From positions 1 through 62,574 of the forward strand of contig CAIMMO010000153.1 in assembly GCA_903842595.1 (NCBI GenBank): 62,574 nt of DNA, written 5' to 3'. The DNA is from an uncultured Alphaproteobacteria bacterium (GTDB lineage Bacteria; Pseudomonadota; Alphaproteobacteria; Caulobacterales; Hyphomonadaceae). Within the stretch, counting starts at the first letter, position 1. Each line of letters opens with the position of its first letter. Below are positions 25,641 through 36,960 of the stretch, in pieces. The position numbers and the translations under genes were made by a program. The notes beneath the pieces were generated by a model. It searched no databases. It was not told where the DNA came from and worked only from the letters and a program-made list of their open reading frames with translations.

Positions 25641-28600
25641 CTACTCGGCGGGAACCGCAACAGGGGCGGGACCGGGTTCAACCTTGCGGTCGCGTGGGGC
25701 CAGCAAAAGATACATAGGCGGCGTCACGATTCGCGCGATCAACGTTGAGGAAATCAGGCCGCCAATGATCACCATGGCCAGCGGCGAATAAAGCGGCGAG
25801 TTCTCGAACACCAGAGGCGTAAGGCCGCCAATCGCCGTCAGCGAGGTCAGCAGGACCGGCAGGAAGCGAACCTCACCCGCCTTTTCGATGGCTTCACGCA
25901 AGGGTGTGCCCCGTTCGCGTTCCTGGTTGGCGAACTCGACCAGCAGGATCGAGTTCTTGATCTCGATGCCGATGAGCGCGATGAAGCCAATGATCGACGT
26001 GTAGGAAAGCGACTGACCGCCAAGATAGAGAGCGATCAGTCCGCCCATGATCCCGAACGGGATCACGAAGGCCACGACGCCCGCAGTGGCAAACGATCCG
26101 AATTCCAGCAGCAGCACGGCCATCACGCCGAACAAAGCGATCAGGATTGCGGGCCCCATGCCGCCAAAACTGCGCGACTGCGCCTCCGCTTCGCCGCCGA
26201 CATTCCACGAATAGCCTGCAGGCAGCGTGATGCCCGCCAATTGCTGCTCGACACTCGCCGAAACATCGCCGGTCAGGAAGCCCGGCTGCGTGAACGCAGT
26301 GAGCGTCACCGTCCGCTCACGCTGGAACCGGCTGATGCGGGCAGGCCCGGACGAAATGCCGGGGTCGGCGAACTCCGAAAGCGGGGCGGCCGAGCCATCG
26401 CCCGTCCAGATATAGAGGCGATCAAGGTCGGCCATGTTCATCCGATCGGCGCGCGGCGCACGCACCACCACGGGATAGGCATCCCCCACCGGATCGCGGA
26501 AGGACGCAACACGGGCGCCGCCGATGGCGATGCGCAACGTCTGGTCCATCGCGCCGGCGGGCACGCCGCGCAGGGCTGCTGCTTCGGTGTCGATGTTGAG
26601 GTCGAGATCGAGCAGGCGCTCGGCCAGCGGATTGGTGATGTTGCGGATGCCCTCGGCGCCCGCCATCGCACGCTCGACATCGGCCGCGATGCCTGAGAGG
26701 ACTTCGATGTCGGCGCCCTGGATGCGGATGGCGATCGGGGCCTCGATCGGCGGACCGTTGAGGAAGCGCTTCACGTTGAACCGCACGCCGGGATAGGTCG
26801 CGAGTTCGGCGCGCAACTCTTCTAGCAGCGCGTTCCCCTCCTTCGACTCCCACTTACTGAAGCGGGCATAGATGCCGCCCACATTGCTGGCCTGCTCACT
26901 CGGTATCTCGTTGTAGTAGACCTGCGGATTGCCGCGGCCGGAGTTGGCGAAGCGCCAGGTGAATTCGGCATGCTTGGCCAGAACACTGTCAGCGAACATC
27001 ACCGCCTTGTCGGTCTCTTCGACGGAGACCCCCTGCGGCAGCTCGACCTCGACCATGAAATACGGGCTGTCATTCTCGGGGAACAAGCTGAAGCCCAGCC
27101 GCGGCACGAGCGTCAGCGAGGCGGCAAAGAGTGCAAGTCCGACGACCACCGTAAGGCGCGGCATGCCCAGCGCCACTTTCAGGATCGGCCTGTAGATCGC
27201 GTGGATCGCGCCCATCACCACCTCGAGGAAGACGTTGGAATGACCATGGCGCGGCAGCATCCGGCTGGCGAGGAACGGGATCACCGTCAGCGCCACAAAG
27301 AGTGACGCTGCGATGGTACAGACCACAGCCATTGGCAGCGACCGGGTGAAATCGCCGGCAGCTTCCGGCAGGTTGAGCAGCGGCACGAAAGCGAACAGCA
27401 GCGTCGCGGTACAGCCGAGAACAGCGACGTTAATCTCGTCGACCCCGGCAATCGCCGCGTCTCGCGGGCTCAGACCCGAGCGGAGGTGTCGCGCGATGTT
27501 CTCTGTCACGACAATCGAGTCATCGACCAGCAGGCCAAGCGCCAGTACGAAGCCCGCAATCGACAACTGGTTCAGCGAATAACCGAGCATGTCGAGTACG
27601 ATGACGCCGATCGCGAACGAGGCCGGAATCGAGACCATCACGACCAGCGAGGCCCGGAAGCCAAGCGGCAACAGCGTCAGCAACACCAGCGCAATGGCGA
27701 TCGCAAAATCGCGTCCCAGTGACGACAGCCGGTAGGCCACCGTCTCCGACTGGTCAAAACCACGCTCCAGCTTGATCTCCGGCGGCAGGCGCGGCTCGAA
27801 CTTGTCCACCTGCATGCGCACATTCGACATCACGTCGAAGATTGTCGCGCCGAGCTTGGCGCGCGCGGTGACAAAGAGCGCGCGCTGGCCGTTGAAGCGC
27901 GTGCGCACGGCCTGTTCGTCATTGGTCCATTCGACCAACGCCACATCGCCAAGCGTGATCGCCGAGCCGCCGTCGGAGCGCAGGACGATGTCGCGGATCT
28001 CTTCAAGGCTGTCGAACGGCCCGGTCGCCTCGACATTGAAACGCCGCCCGCTGCTCTCGACCGCGCCAATCGGAATGTCGGCGCCTTCGCGTTGCACCGC
28101 CTCGGTCACGGCGGTCAGCGGCAGGCGAAAATTGGCCAGCTTGTCCATGTCCGGGGTGATGCGCACTTCGGCTGTCGGGACGCCCCAGATCTCGGCCTGC
28201 TGCACGCCGTTGGCGCGCTCGATGGCGTCTCGCAGTTCGCGCGCATAGGCCTCCATGCGGCGGTAGGAGGCCGTTTCGCTGACCAGCGCCATCTGCACGA
28301 TATTGGTCTGCGCCGGGTTCTGACGGTTGGCGCGCAACAGCGTAATGCCTTCCGGCAAGCTGGCGCGAATGACGTTGAGTTCGCGCACGACCTCGTCATA
28401 TTTCTTCTCCGGGTCCGACCCGTAGACGAAAGAGACAGCGATCGAGGCGAGGCCCGCCTGGCTTGTGGACTGTATCTCATCCACGTCCTCAAGACCATTG
28501 AGCGCGGTCTCGATCGGAATCGCGACGACGCGCTCCATCTGCTCGGCGTCAGCGCCGGGCAGCACGACAAAGACGCCCACGCCGGGGAAAGAGACGATCG

Positions 28601-28715
28601 GGTCTTCCGATTTTGGGATCGCCATCACGGACTGGATGCCCAATCCGAACAGCATGAAGAACAGGATCAGCGTGAACTGCCAGCGATCGACGAAGAAGCG
28701 TGTGAAGGCCTTCAT
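25641..28715 (-). CDS. RND family efflux transporter permease
   Basis: A 1024-residue inner-membrane proton antiporter. The N-terminal membrane segment (FTLILFFMLFGLGIQ), two large periplasmic loops and the RND core TM4 motif GLLVDDSIVVTENIARH are seen, the latter with the paired aspartates of the proton relay. The sequence belongs to the AcrB/MdtB-like hydrophobe/amphiphile group, not the metal group. It follows its adaptor gene by 21 bases. No outer-membrane factor is encoded nearby, so a TolC-type channel from elsewhere is presumably used. The substrate is not known. Confidence 0.94.
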   Translation of the reverse strand: MKAFTRFFVDRWQFTLILFFMLFGLGIQSVMAIPKSEDPIVSFPGVGVFVVLPGADAEQMERVVAIPIETALNGLEDVDEIQSTSQAGLASIAVSFVYGSDPEKKYDEVVRELNVIRASLPEGITLLRANRQNPAQTNIVQMALVSETASYRRMEAYARELRDAIERANGVQQAEIWGVPTAEVRITPDMDKLANFRLPLTAVTEAVQREGADIPIGAVESSGRRFNVEATGPFDSLEEIRDIVLRSDGGSAITLGDVALVEWTNDEQAVRTRFNGQRALFVTARAKLGATIFDVMSNVRMQVDKFEPRLPPEIKLERGFDQSETVAYRLSSLGRDFAIAIALVLLTLLPLGFRASLVVMVSIPASFAIGVIVLDMLGYSLNQLSIAGFVLALGLLVDDSIVVTENIARHLRSGLSPRDAAIAGVDEINVAVLGCTATLLFAFVPLLNLPEAAGDFTRSLPMAVVCTIAASLFVALTVIPFLASRMLPRHGHSNVFLEVVMGAIHAIYRPILKVALGMPRLTVVVGLALFAASLTLVPRLGFSLFPENDSPYFMVEVELPQGVSVEETDKAVMFADSVLAKHAEFTWRFANSGRGNPQVYYNEIPSEQASNVGGIYARFSKWESKEGNALLEELRAELATYPGVRFNVKRFLNGPPIEAPIAIRIQGADIEVLSGIAADVERAMAGAEGIRNITNPLAERLLDLDLNIDTEAAALRGVPAGAMDQTLRIAIGGARVASFRDPVGDAYPVVVRAPRADRMNMADLDRLYIWTGDGSAAPLSEFADPGISSGPARISRFQRERTVTLTAFTQPGFLTGDVSASVEQQLAGITLPAGYSWNVGGEAEAQSRSFGGMGPAILIALFGVMAVLLLEFGSFATAGVVAFVIPFGIMGGLIALYLGGQSLSYTSIIGFIALIGIEIKNSILLVEFANQERERGTPLREAIEKAGEVRFLPVLLTSLTAIGGLTPLVFENSPLYSPLAMVIIGGLISSTLIARIVTPPMYLLLAPRDRKVEPGPAPVAVPAE

Positions 28716-28736
28716 CCGCCCCTCCTCCTTGTCGTG

Positions 28737-29765
28737 TTACTGAGCTGCTACGGAAACAGCGTCGCCTTCACGCACCATCGAGGCGCCACGGGTAATCACC
28801 CGGTCCCCATCGGCCAGCCCCTTGAGGACCGTGACGCCGCGATCGCTGACCCCGCCGGTCTCGATCGCCCGGCGGCGCGCCTTGCCCTCGGCGTCCACGA
28901 CAAACACCACGCCCTGATCGGCGCGCGCATCGATCAGGGAGATGGCTGGCACCAGATGGACGACCGCAGCCTCCTGCGCGCCCGCGCGGCCAGCGATAAC
29001 GACTTCCGCAACTTCGCCAGAACGAAGGCCGTCCGGCTGGTCAACCTGCACTTCGACAGTGAACAGCCCGGACTGCGTGCCCTTCGGCGCAATGCGCGCC
29101 ACACGCCCCGCCAGCGTCGCACGCTCGCGAACATTGACCGACGCCGCATCGCCAACGCGGAGTTGCGCAACCTCGGACGCCGTCATCGACGCTTCGACAA
29201 TGATTCCCGTCCGCGACTCGCCGATTGACAGCACGCGCTGGCCGGCGGCTACATTCTGGCCAGGCTCGGCGTCGCGCTGGAGAACGATGCCGCTTGCTGG
29301 CGCCACGATGGACACGCGCTCGCGCGCCCGCTCCAGCGTCAGCTTCGCATTGTCGAGTTCGGCCTGGGAGGCAGCGCCCGCTGCATGTAGCCGCGTCACG
29401 CGATCGAAATTCTGTTCAGCCGTGAGCCGCGCCAGCGCCGCTTCGCTGGCGTCGGCGCCCGTCGTGGTCTTCCGCATCGTGGCGAGCACCTGGCCGGCGG
29501 CAACGCGGTCGCCGACATCGGCCGTGATCGACTCAATCTCGCCGGGGGCGCCGAAGCCGAGCGCCGTCTCGCGCTTAAAGGCCACAAGTCCGCTGGCGCG
29601 AACTTCGCCGCCGGACCCCGTCGCCGCGATGTTGAGAACTTCAACAGCGACCGCCGCAGGCACGTTTTGCGTTGCAACCGCAGCTTCGCCGCTGCAGGCA
29701 GCCACAAGAAAAGCGCAACCAGCCGCCATAACCAGTCGAGTTGAAGCTGACAGCGCCGCTGGCAT
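28737..29765 (-). CDS. RND efflux periplasmic adaptor subunit (membrane fusion protein)
   Basis: 342 residues. The N-terminus is a lipoprotein signal peptide ending LVAACSG. Then come the lipoyl/barrel-sandwich hybrid (ALGFGAPGEIESITADVGDRVAAGQVL and VAPASGIVLQRDAEPGQNV), a short helical hairpin and the beta-barrel domain. It links the RND permease to the outer-membrane channel. The gene diverges from a TetR gene, with a 36-bp inverted repeat in the 79-base gap, which is the likely regulatory site. Confidence 0.92.
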   Translation of the reverse strand: MPAALSASTRLVMAAGCAFLVAACSGEAAVATQNVPAAVAVEVLNIAATGSGGEVRASGLVAFKRETALGFGAPGEIESITADVGDRVAAGQVLATMRKTTTGADASEAALARLTAEQNFDRVTRLHAAGAASQAELDNAKLTLERARERVSIVAPASGIVLQRDAEPGQNVAAGQRVLSIGESRTGIIVEASMTASEVAQLRVGDAASVNVRERATLAGRVARIAPKGTQSGLFTVEVQVDQPDGLRSGEVAEVVIAGRAGAQEAAVVHLVPAISLIDARADQGVVFVVDAEGKARRRAIETGGVSDRGVTVLKGLADGDRVITRGASMVREGDAVSVAAQ

Positions 29766-29792
29766 GTGTCACCCAATTGACATACGAGTTGT

Positions 29793-29828
29793 CTTGACAC
29801 TGTCTATGATTAGATTGACAGCGTCAAG
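29793..29828. promoter_or_regulatory. 36-bp inverted repeat, candidate TetR operator in the divergent promoter region
   Basis: CTTGACACTGTC (29793-29804) and GACAGCGTCAAG (29817-29828) are inverted copies matching at 11 of 12 positions, separated by 12 bases. The element lies between the adaptor start (29765) and the regulator start (29845). TTGACG on the minus strand could serve as a -35 box for the efflux operon, so bound repressor would cover it. Operator function is inferred. Confidence 0.65.
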
Positions 29829-29844
29829 AAAGAACGGGACGCAC

Positions 29845-30465
29845 ATGGCCGTTACCAAGTCGATTTCTCGCGACGATGTCAGGGCGAGCATCCTTCAGGC
29901 CAGCCTGTCGCTGATGAACGAAGGCGGGCTCGGCGCTCTCTCCATGCGCGAAGTCGCGCGGCGCGCGGGCGTCAGCCACCAGGCACCCTATCACTACTTC
30001 ACCGACCGCGAGGCGATCCTTGCCGAGCTTGCGGGCGACGGGTTCGATCGCCTGTACGACTACATGGTCAGCGCTGTGGGGCTTGCGCGCAAAGAGCGCG
30101 CCGAAAAAAACCGGGCGCTTGGTGAGGCTTATATCCGCTTTGCGCTCAACAACCCCGAAATCTTCCGCCTGATGTTCCGGGCCGAGATGTGCGACCTGGC
30201 GCGCTATCCGGATGCCAAGGCAAAGGCGGATCGCTGCTTCCAGCTTGTCGCTGACACGCTTGGCGCCGCCGCGACCACCATGTCGACGTCCGACAAGACT
30301 AGCCCGGACCTCGTGCCTGTCATCGCGGCATGGTCAGCCGCCCATGGCCTTGCGACGCTGATGCTGGAAGGCAAGCTCGGCGAGGCGTTCGGCGAAACGC
30401 TGGACCAGCGCGAGGAAGCCGCCCGCCGTATCCTCGCCTTCACCTCGCAGCAGTTCTCGAAGTAG
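29845..30465 (+). CDS. TetR/AcrR family transcriptional regulator
   Basis: 206 residues from the ATG at 29845. The N-terminal helix-turn-helix domain spans about residues 10-55, with MREVARRAGVSHQAPYHYFTDREAIL as the family core, and the C-terminal ligand/dimer domain has the TetR_C 'WHG'-like layout (IAAWSAAHGLATLMLEG). Divergent to the RND efflux genes, it is most likely their local repressor, released by a ligand that the pump exports. The upstream open frame on the same strand is a shadow of the adaptor gene. Confidence 0.9.
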   Translation: MAVTKSISRDDVRASILQASLSLMNEGGLGALSMREVARRAGVSHQAPYHYFTDREAILAELAGDGFDRLYDYMVSAVGLARKERAEKNRALGEAYIRFALNNPEIFRLMFRAEMCDLARYPDAKAKADRCFQLVADTLGAAATTMSTSDKTSPDLVPVIAAWSAAHGLATLMLEGKLGEAFGETLDQREEAARRILAFTSQQFSK

Positions 30466-30471
30466 CCGCGC

Positions 30472-31185
30472 TCAACACCACGCGCCGGATATCGGGATAA
30501 CCTGACCTGAGACGAAGCCGCTCTGCCCGAGCGCAAGAAGCTCGACAAGGGCCGCCACCTCTTCCGCCTCGCCCAGCCGCCCCATCGGCACACGCGCCAG
30601 CAGCTTCGGCCCCTTCACAGGATCCTCAAGCAGCGCACGCGGATAGTATGTTTCCGTCTGGATGAAGTTGGCGGCGACCGCGTTCACCGAAATGCCATCG
30701 CCCGCAACTTCAAGCGCCAGCGTCCGCACAACGCCATTGATCGCCGCCCGCGACGACGCGTAGGCCGCAAAGCCCGGTATGCCGCCAATCGGGCCTGACG
30801 AGGACCCGAACACAATGCGGCCCGACTTGTTCGGCCGCATCGTCCTTACCGCAGCGCCTGCGAACAGAAGCGACTCCGCGGCAAGCCGCTGGAAGTAGGG
30901 CATCAGGTTTTCTTCCGTCAGGTCCTCCACGCGGATGCGCGGCGCAGGCATGGCAGAGGAGATGATGATCGCGTCGAGCTTGCCGCCAAACTGATTGGCT
31001 GCCCGGTCCACGATATCTGCCGGTCTTGCCCAACCCACAACTTCAACGCCGTCGTGCGCGCCATCCTCGCTGATCGACGGATCGCACCCGATTACCCGTG
31101 CGCCCGTAGCCGCAAGCCGGCGCGCGATCACCGGGTTCGCAAAGCCTGTCAGTTCCGTGACCAGGACGTTCTTCGCATCCGCCAT
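30472..31185 (-). CDS. SDR-fold protein with halohydrin dehalogenase signatures
   Basis: 237 residues from MADAKNVLV. It has the SDR fold but lacks the glycine-rich NAD(P) motif TGxxxGxG: the N-terminal site reads TELTGFAN (Thr10-x4-Phe15). The catalytic set is Ser129-x12-Tyr142-x3-Arg146, with Arg in place of the SDR lysine. These are the features known for halohydrin dehalogenases (HheA/B/C), as are the later ANFIQTETYYP and VPMGRLG segments. One deviation is Asn17 where HheC has Gly. If not a dehalogenase, it is an atypical SDR oxidoreductase. The start was placed 13 bases after the esterase stop; the frame opens earlier at 31242. Confidence 0.75.
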   Translation of the reverse strand: MADAKNVLVTELTGFANPVIARRLAATGARVIGCDPSISEDGAHDGVEVVGWARPADIVDRAANQFGGKLDAIIISSAMPAPRIRVEDLTEENLMPYFQRLAAESLLFAGAAVRTMRPNKSGRIVFGSSSGPIGGIPGFAAYASSRAAINGVVRTLALEVAGDGISVNAVAANFIQTETYYPRALLEDPVKGPKLLARVPMGRLGEAEEVAALVELLALGQSGFVSGQVIPISGAWC

Positions 31186-31198
31186 TGTCGCCCGCCTG

Positions 31199-32275
31199 TC
31201 AGTAGTGGTCGGTATAGGTCCCGATGCGGCAGGAATAACCATCCGGCGGCGCCGTCAAGCGGAACGCTCTCGGATCCGATCCCTTTGGATGTGAGGCCAT
31301 CGTCTGCAATGCCCAGGCATTGAACGCCTGCGTGTTTATCTGCGGCCACATATGCCCGTGCGTCGACGAACAGGCGACGTGCACCACATTGGGCATCGAC
31401 GCGAAATAGTTGGCGCCAGCCTGCGTCGAGGGGCGGTAGTCGGCGCACAGCCCGAGCGGCGGGCCACAATCCCACAGATCCTTCTCACCGCCCCAAACAG
31501 TGATCACGACCATGGGGGAAAGCGATTTCGGCAGAGGGTAAGGGCCGATGCGGCCCTGATGAATCTTCAACGGACTGGACATCACTGCCTGACGCGCATT
31601 GCTGAATGACAATGGCGAGCCATCGTCGTTCGACACATACCATTCGCCGGAGATTGGCATGCCCCCCGCCCAGAAGTCCGAGCTGAAGGTGAGCGCGCGA
31701 TTGGTGACCGTGCCGCCCGCCGAGATGCCACCGACATAGAGCCGCTTTGCATCCAGCGGTAACATCGTGCCGACGCAACGCACCATAGCCTCGAAGAACC
31801 GCGCGTCGGGGCCTGAGTCATTCTTCCATTTTTCGCCCGCGGCATTGCCAGAGCGCCCGTCATTCCAGGGCTTCCAGTTCCAGCCGTCGGACCCCGGTCC
31901 ATCGCATGGTCCGCGGCCGACATTCGGGTCCTGGCCGGCGCACTGTCGCACTGGACCGATCACGGTGAAGCCCTGCCCGGCCATCAGCGCATTTGCGCCG
32001 GACCGAGGCACGGTCAGGTTCGCGTTCGTCGACTCGACCGTACCGGTCAATGGAACCCAGACGGGCGCTGGTCCCGCCGCGCCCTTCGCGGGCGTGACGA
32101 CGAAGGCGCGCATCATGCCTTCATGCGGGAAGTTGGTGTTCAGGCCCGCCTTCGGCGCAAAGCCGTCGGGGCATCTCCATAGATCGGCGGCGTGCGGCGT
32201 CTTCGTCGGCGTCATGCATGCGGCAAGTATGCCGGCGAAACACGCGAGGATGGCGAAGCGGCTGAGGCGCGACAT
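31199..32275 (-). CDS. secreted alpha/beta-hydrolase-like lipoprotein
   Basis: 358 residues with a signal peptide ending in the lipobox ILAAC (Cys20). A nucleophile elbow GISAGGTVTN is near residue 195, and a possible acid/His pair lies in the C-terminal part (CSSTHGHMWP), so an esterase-like (feruloyl esterase/PHB-depolymerase type) fold is probable. Several Cys pairs suggest disulphides in an exported protein. It lies 2 bases after the next gene's stop-start boundary and 13 bases before the SDR gene, so the three form one unit. Substrate unknown. Confidence 0.68.
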   Translation of the reverse strand: MSRLSRFAILACFAGILAACMTPTKTPHAADLWRCPDGFAPKAGLNTNFPHEGMMRAFVVTPAKGAAGPAPVWVPLTGTVESTNANLTVPRSGANALMAGQGFTVIGPVRQCAGQDPNVGRGPCDGPGSDGWNWKPWNDGRSGNAAGEKWKNDSGPDARFFEAMVRCVGTMLPLDAKRLYVGGISAGGTVTNRALTFSSDFWAGGMPISGEWYVSNDDGSPLSFSNARQAVMSSPLKIHQGRIGPYPLPKSLSPMVVITVWGGEKDLWDCGPPLGLCADYRPSTQAGANYFASMPNVVHVACSSTHGHMWPQINTQAFNAWALQTMASHPKGSDPRAFRLTAPPDGYSCRIGTYTDHY

Positions 32276-32277
32276 GT

Positions 32278-33336
32278 CTACTGCCTGTTCTTCGGCTTGG
32301 GCGGCGGGGCGCTGGGTCCGAAAATGCCGGGGCCCTGCTTGTTCTCGAGGCCCTTGGATTCATAGAGACGCGCGCCGCTGAGAATGCCTTCCATGGCGTA
32401 GTTCCCTTCATGGCAGGCGTATTCGTAGATGCTCTCGTTGCGCTTGTTCATCACCATCTCGGCGCGCCAGGGTTGTGTGTAGTAGGTCGGATCGTCGATT
32501 TCGAATGTGTAGAGCAGCTGGCCGTCAGATGCGCGGCTGAACCGCTCGGTCAGCCTGCCCTCGGGCGAGATGATGACCTGCCCCTGGCGCGCCTGCTCGG
32601 GGTGAACGTTCCTCGTTTCAACCACCAGCGTGTCGCCCTCATACCAGCCAACGGAATCGCCGAGCCATGGCTGGATCGCGATCGGCTTGTGCTTCGCTTC
32701 CGAACGGCTCTTCGCAATCGGGATGATACGCGCATCGTGCACCATCTCGACGAGGATCATCACATGATCCGGCGCCTGCACGATCTGATAGTTGTTGTTG
32801 TAGATCGTGTTCAACATGCCCGGCCCGCCAGCATTGGTAAAGCCGATCAGGCAGCGTTCGGCGATGGGGAGGGTTTCCGGCCCCTCATACATCGTCACGC
32901 GCTTCCTGGCCGCTGCGTCGCTGCGGGCCTTCAGGCCGGCGGGTGAGACAGGCACGCGACCATCAGCTGGCTCGACCAGCCAGGATGTGCGGATCTCACC
33001 CTTCACCCTGGCAAGCGACTGGCCGGGGTCGATCCAGAATGTGTTGTAGCCGCGGTCGCTATTGCGATCGTCGAGCAGGTCATCTCCAAAGTCCGACGCG
33101 CCTTCTTCGCTAGCCGCCAGCAGAACCCACGGATTGTTTTCGACGAGATCCTTTTCCTCCTGCTCGGTCACCGACAGCTTTGTGCCCGGCTGGCGGGACA
33201 GGTTGGTGAGCGACTGGTTCGACCAGACGCCTTCAAGATCCGGCCGCTTCGCCGTTGGCTTGCCCTGCGCAAGGGCGGGGGCCGCCAAGACGGTCATGGC
33301 GCACGCCAACAGCGAGTATCTCAGCGAAACCGGCAT
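32278..33336 (-). CDS. secreted protein of unknown function (352 aa)
   Basis: The product has a clear Sec signal peptide (MPVSLRYSLLACAMTVLAAPALAQ) and a beta-rich body with many Trp and Tyr (DLEGVWSNQSLTNL, NTIYNNNYQIVQAP, VGWYEGDTLVVETRN). It resembles an uncharacterised family common in sphingomonads and related alphaproteobacteria that often occurs in several copies. A Pro/Lys/Asn-rich tail ends it. It is the first gene of the unit with the esterase-like lipoprotein and the SDR-fold protein. No catalytic motif is recognised. Confidence 0.7.
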   Translation of the reverse strand: MPVSLRYSLLACAMTVLAAPALAQGKPTAKRPDLEGVWSNQSLTNLSRQPGTKLSVTEQEEKDLVENNPWVLLAASEEGASDFGDDLLDDRNSDRGYNTFWIDPGQSLARVKGEIRTSWLVEPADGRVPVSPAGLKARSDAAARKRVTMYEGPETLPIAERCLIGFTNAGGPGMLNTIYNNNYQIVQAPDHVMILVEMVHDARIIPIAKSRSEAKHKPIAIQPWLGDSVGWYEGDTLVVETRNVHPEQARQGQVIISPEGRLTERFSRASDGQLLYTFEIDDPTYYTQPWRAEMVMNKRNESIYEYACHEGNYAMEGILSGARLYESKGLENKQGPGIFGPSAPPPKPKNRQ

Positions 33337-33612
33337 GGACCTCTCCTCCTCATAGGCGGGTTTTCCCGCTCCATATACACAAGCCTACGCCTGCGAGGGC
33401 CGCACGCAAACGTTGACGCCGCGACAGCGAGTTCAAATCGAAGCGATGGGGGGAACCCGTCGCGATCCATGAAAAGGGGCGGCAATGCCCGATGTGCAAG
33501 TGGCGCCGGCAAGCGGCTAGCGTGCTGCGTGTTTGCGGTTCCGGTGTGGCCGCGAAGCGGCTAAGCCTTTTCCGCCGGACCGCTGCGCGGCGGACTGACA
33601 GGAGTGGCGTTG

Positions 33613-34527
33613 ATGTTGGTGCGCGTACTGCAATTTCTCCTTGGCGCCGCGTTGGCCGGCGGTGGGGGCTATCTGGCATGGACCCATCGCGCTGACGCTG
33701 CGAACCTGTTTCCGCCGGGCGCTGCGGGCCTTCCCCTGTTTCTGCTGGCAGGCGCGTTCGGCGTCACCAGCGGGATTGTCTTCCTCGTCAGTGCTGTCCA
33801 CCCGCGCTCCAACCAGAAGCGCGCTCTGTCGGCGCGCGCATCGCGTGAGGAGGCAGCGCTTGGCGAGGCCGACGCCTACTATTCGCAGCGCGCGCGCGCT
33901 GCGGACCGGGACTGGAGATCAGGCGGCATTACGCCGCTTGCCCCACCGCCCGAGCCGCCGCAGACGGTCGCGACGGTCCAGTCAGCCGAAGCCTCCGAGC
34001 CAGTTCCGCCCGTGGATCCGCGGTCGCTGTCGACCCCGCCTGTCCCTCCGAAACCTGCAGCGCCTGCGGCCGAAGCGCCTGCAAAGCCCGCCGCCAAACC
34101 GGTCGCCCGGTCCGAGCCGGCAACCAATGGCGCCAGCGCGCCGCCACCATCGCCCTTCCCGGCGCAAGTGACGCTTGCTCCGCTGCCTCGCGCAGCAGAA
34201 CCGCCACCCGTCGCCGCGGCGCAGTCGCCGAAGCCGATAGCCACGCCCGCCCCGGCGACCGAGGACCCGCACGCTGCGATCCGGGCCGCAATACGTGATG
34301 GCAAGCTGGACGAGGCTGACAAGATGCTGGCTGCGGCGCGCGACACCGCGACCGGGATGGACCTCGCCCTGCTTACGGCGCTGGCGGCGGATCACGCGGC
34401 TGTGTCCGGCAGACAAAGCCACGCAAAATGGCTCTGGCGGCTTGCCCTGAAGCGATTTGGCGAGCTGGGCGCCCTGAGTTCTGATGCCGCAAAGGCGGTC
34501 GCCGAGAGCCTGCGCCAGGCCAGCTAG
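33613..34527 (+). CDS. membrane-anchored Pro/Ala-rich protein of unknown function
   Basis: 304 residues from the ATG at 33613, which has GGAG 9 bases upstream; a GTG at 33604 is less well placed. Two N-terminal membrane helices (about residues 3-22 and 33-58) are followed by a long low-complexity Pro/Ala/Pro-Glu linker (about 100-215) and a small C-terminal helical domain (AAIRDGKLDEADKMLAAARD ...) that looks like a short TPR-type hairpin. The hybrid histidine kinase begins 68 bases downstream on the same strand, so the two may be functionally linked, but no role is known. Confidence 0.65.
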   Translation: MLVRVLQFLLGAALAGGGGYLAWTHRADAANLFPPGAAGLPLFLLAGAFGVTSGIVFLVSAVHPRSNQKRALSARASREEAALGEADAYYSQRARAADRDWRSGGITPLAPPPEPPQTVATVQSAEASEPVPPVDPRSLSTPPVPPKPAAPAAEAPAKPAAKPVARSEPATNGASAPPPSPFPAQVTLAPLPRAAEPPPVAAAQSPKPIATPAPATEDPHAAIRAAIRDGKLDEADKMLAAARDTATGMDLALLTALAADHAAVSGRQSHAKWLWRLALKRFGELGALSSDAAKAVAESLRQAS

Positions 34528-34595
34528 GGAAGATTCGTTAATCGAATTGGCCGTAGGAGTAACCTTGTCTGCTCCGCACGGGGCCACGCTGCGCC

Positions 34596-36878
<2,283 letters not shown>

Positions 36879-36910
36879 CCCCTCGGCGACCGTTACGGAA
36901 GAAAACGGAT

Positions 36911-36934
36911 GGGCCCGCCAGCGTCGGCGAGCCC
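36911..36934. terminator. bidirectional terminator-like hairpin between convergent genes
   Basis: gggcccgcc (36911-36919) pairs with ggcgagccc (36926-36934) over 9 bp with one G-T pair and a 6-base loop. It lies between the ends of the histidine kinase (plus) and the TadG-like gene (minus). T-runs are poor on both sides. Confidence 0.5.
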
Positions 36935-36960
36935 TTCACAGCCTTTCGAAATCCCGTGCG

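Noticed and set aside
33337-33612. Gap before the Pro/Ala-rich membrane protein gene
   Set aside because: No convincing gene, RNA or repeat seen; only short shadow frames.
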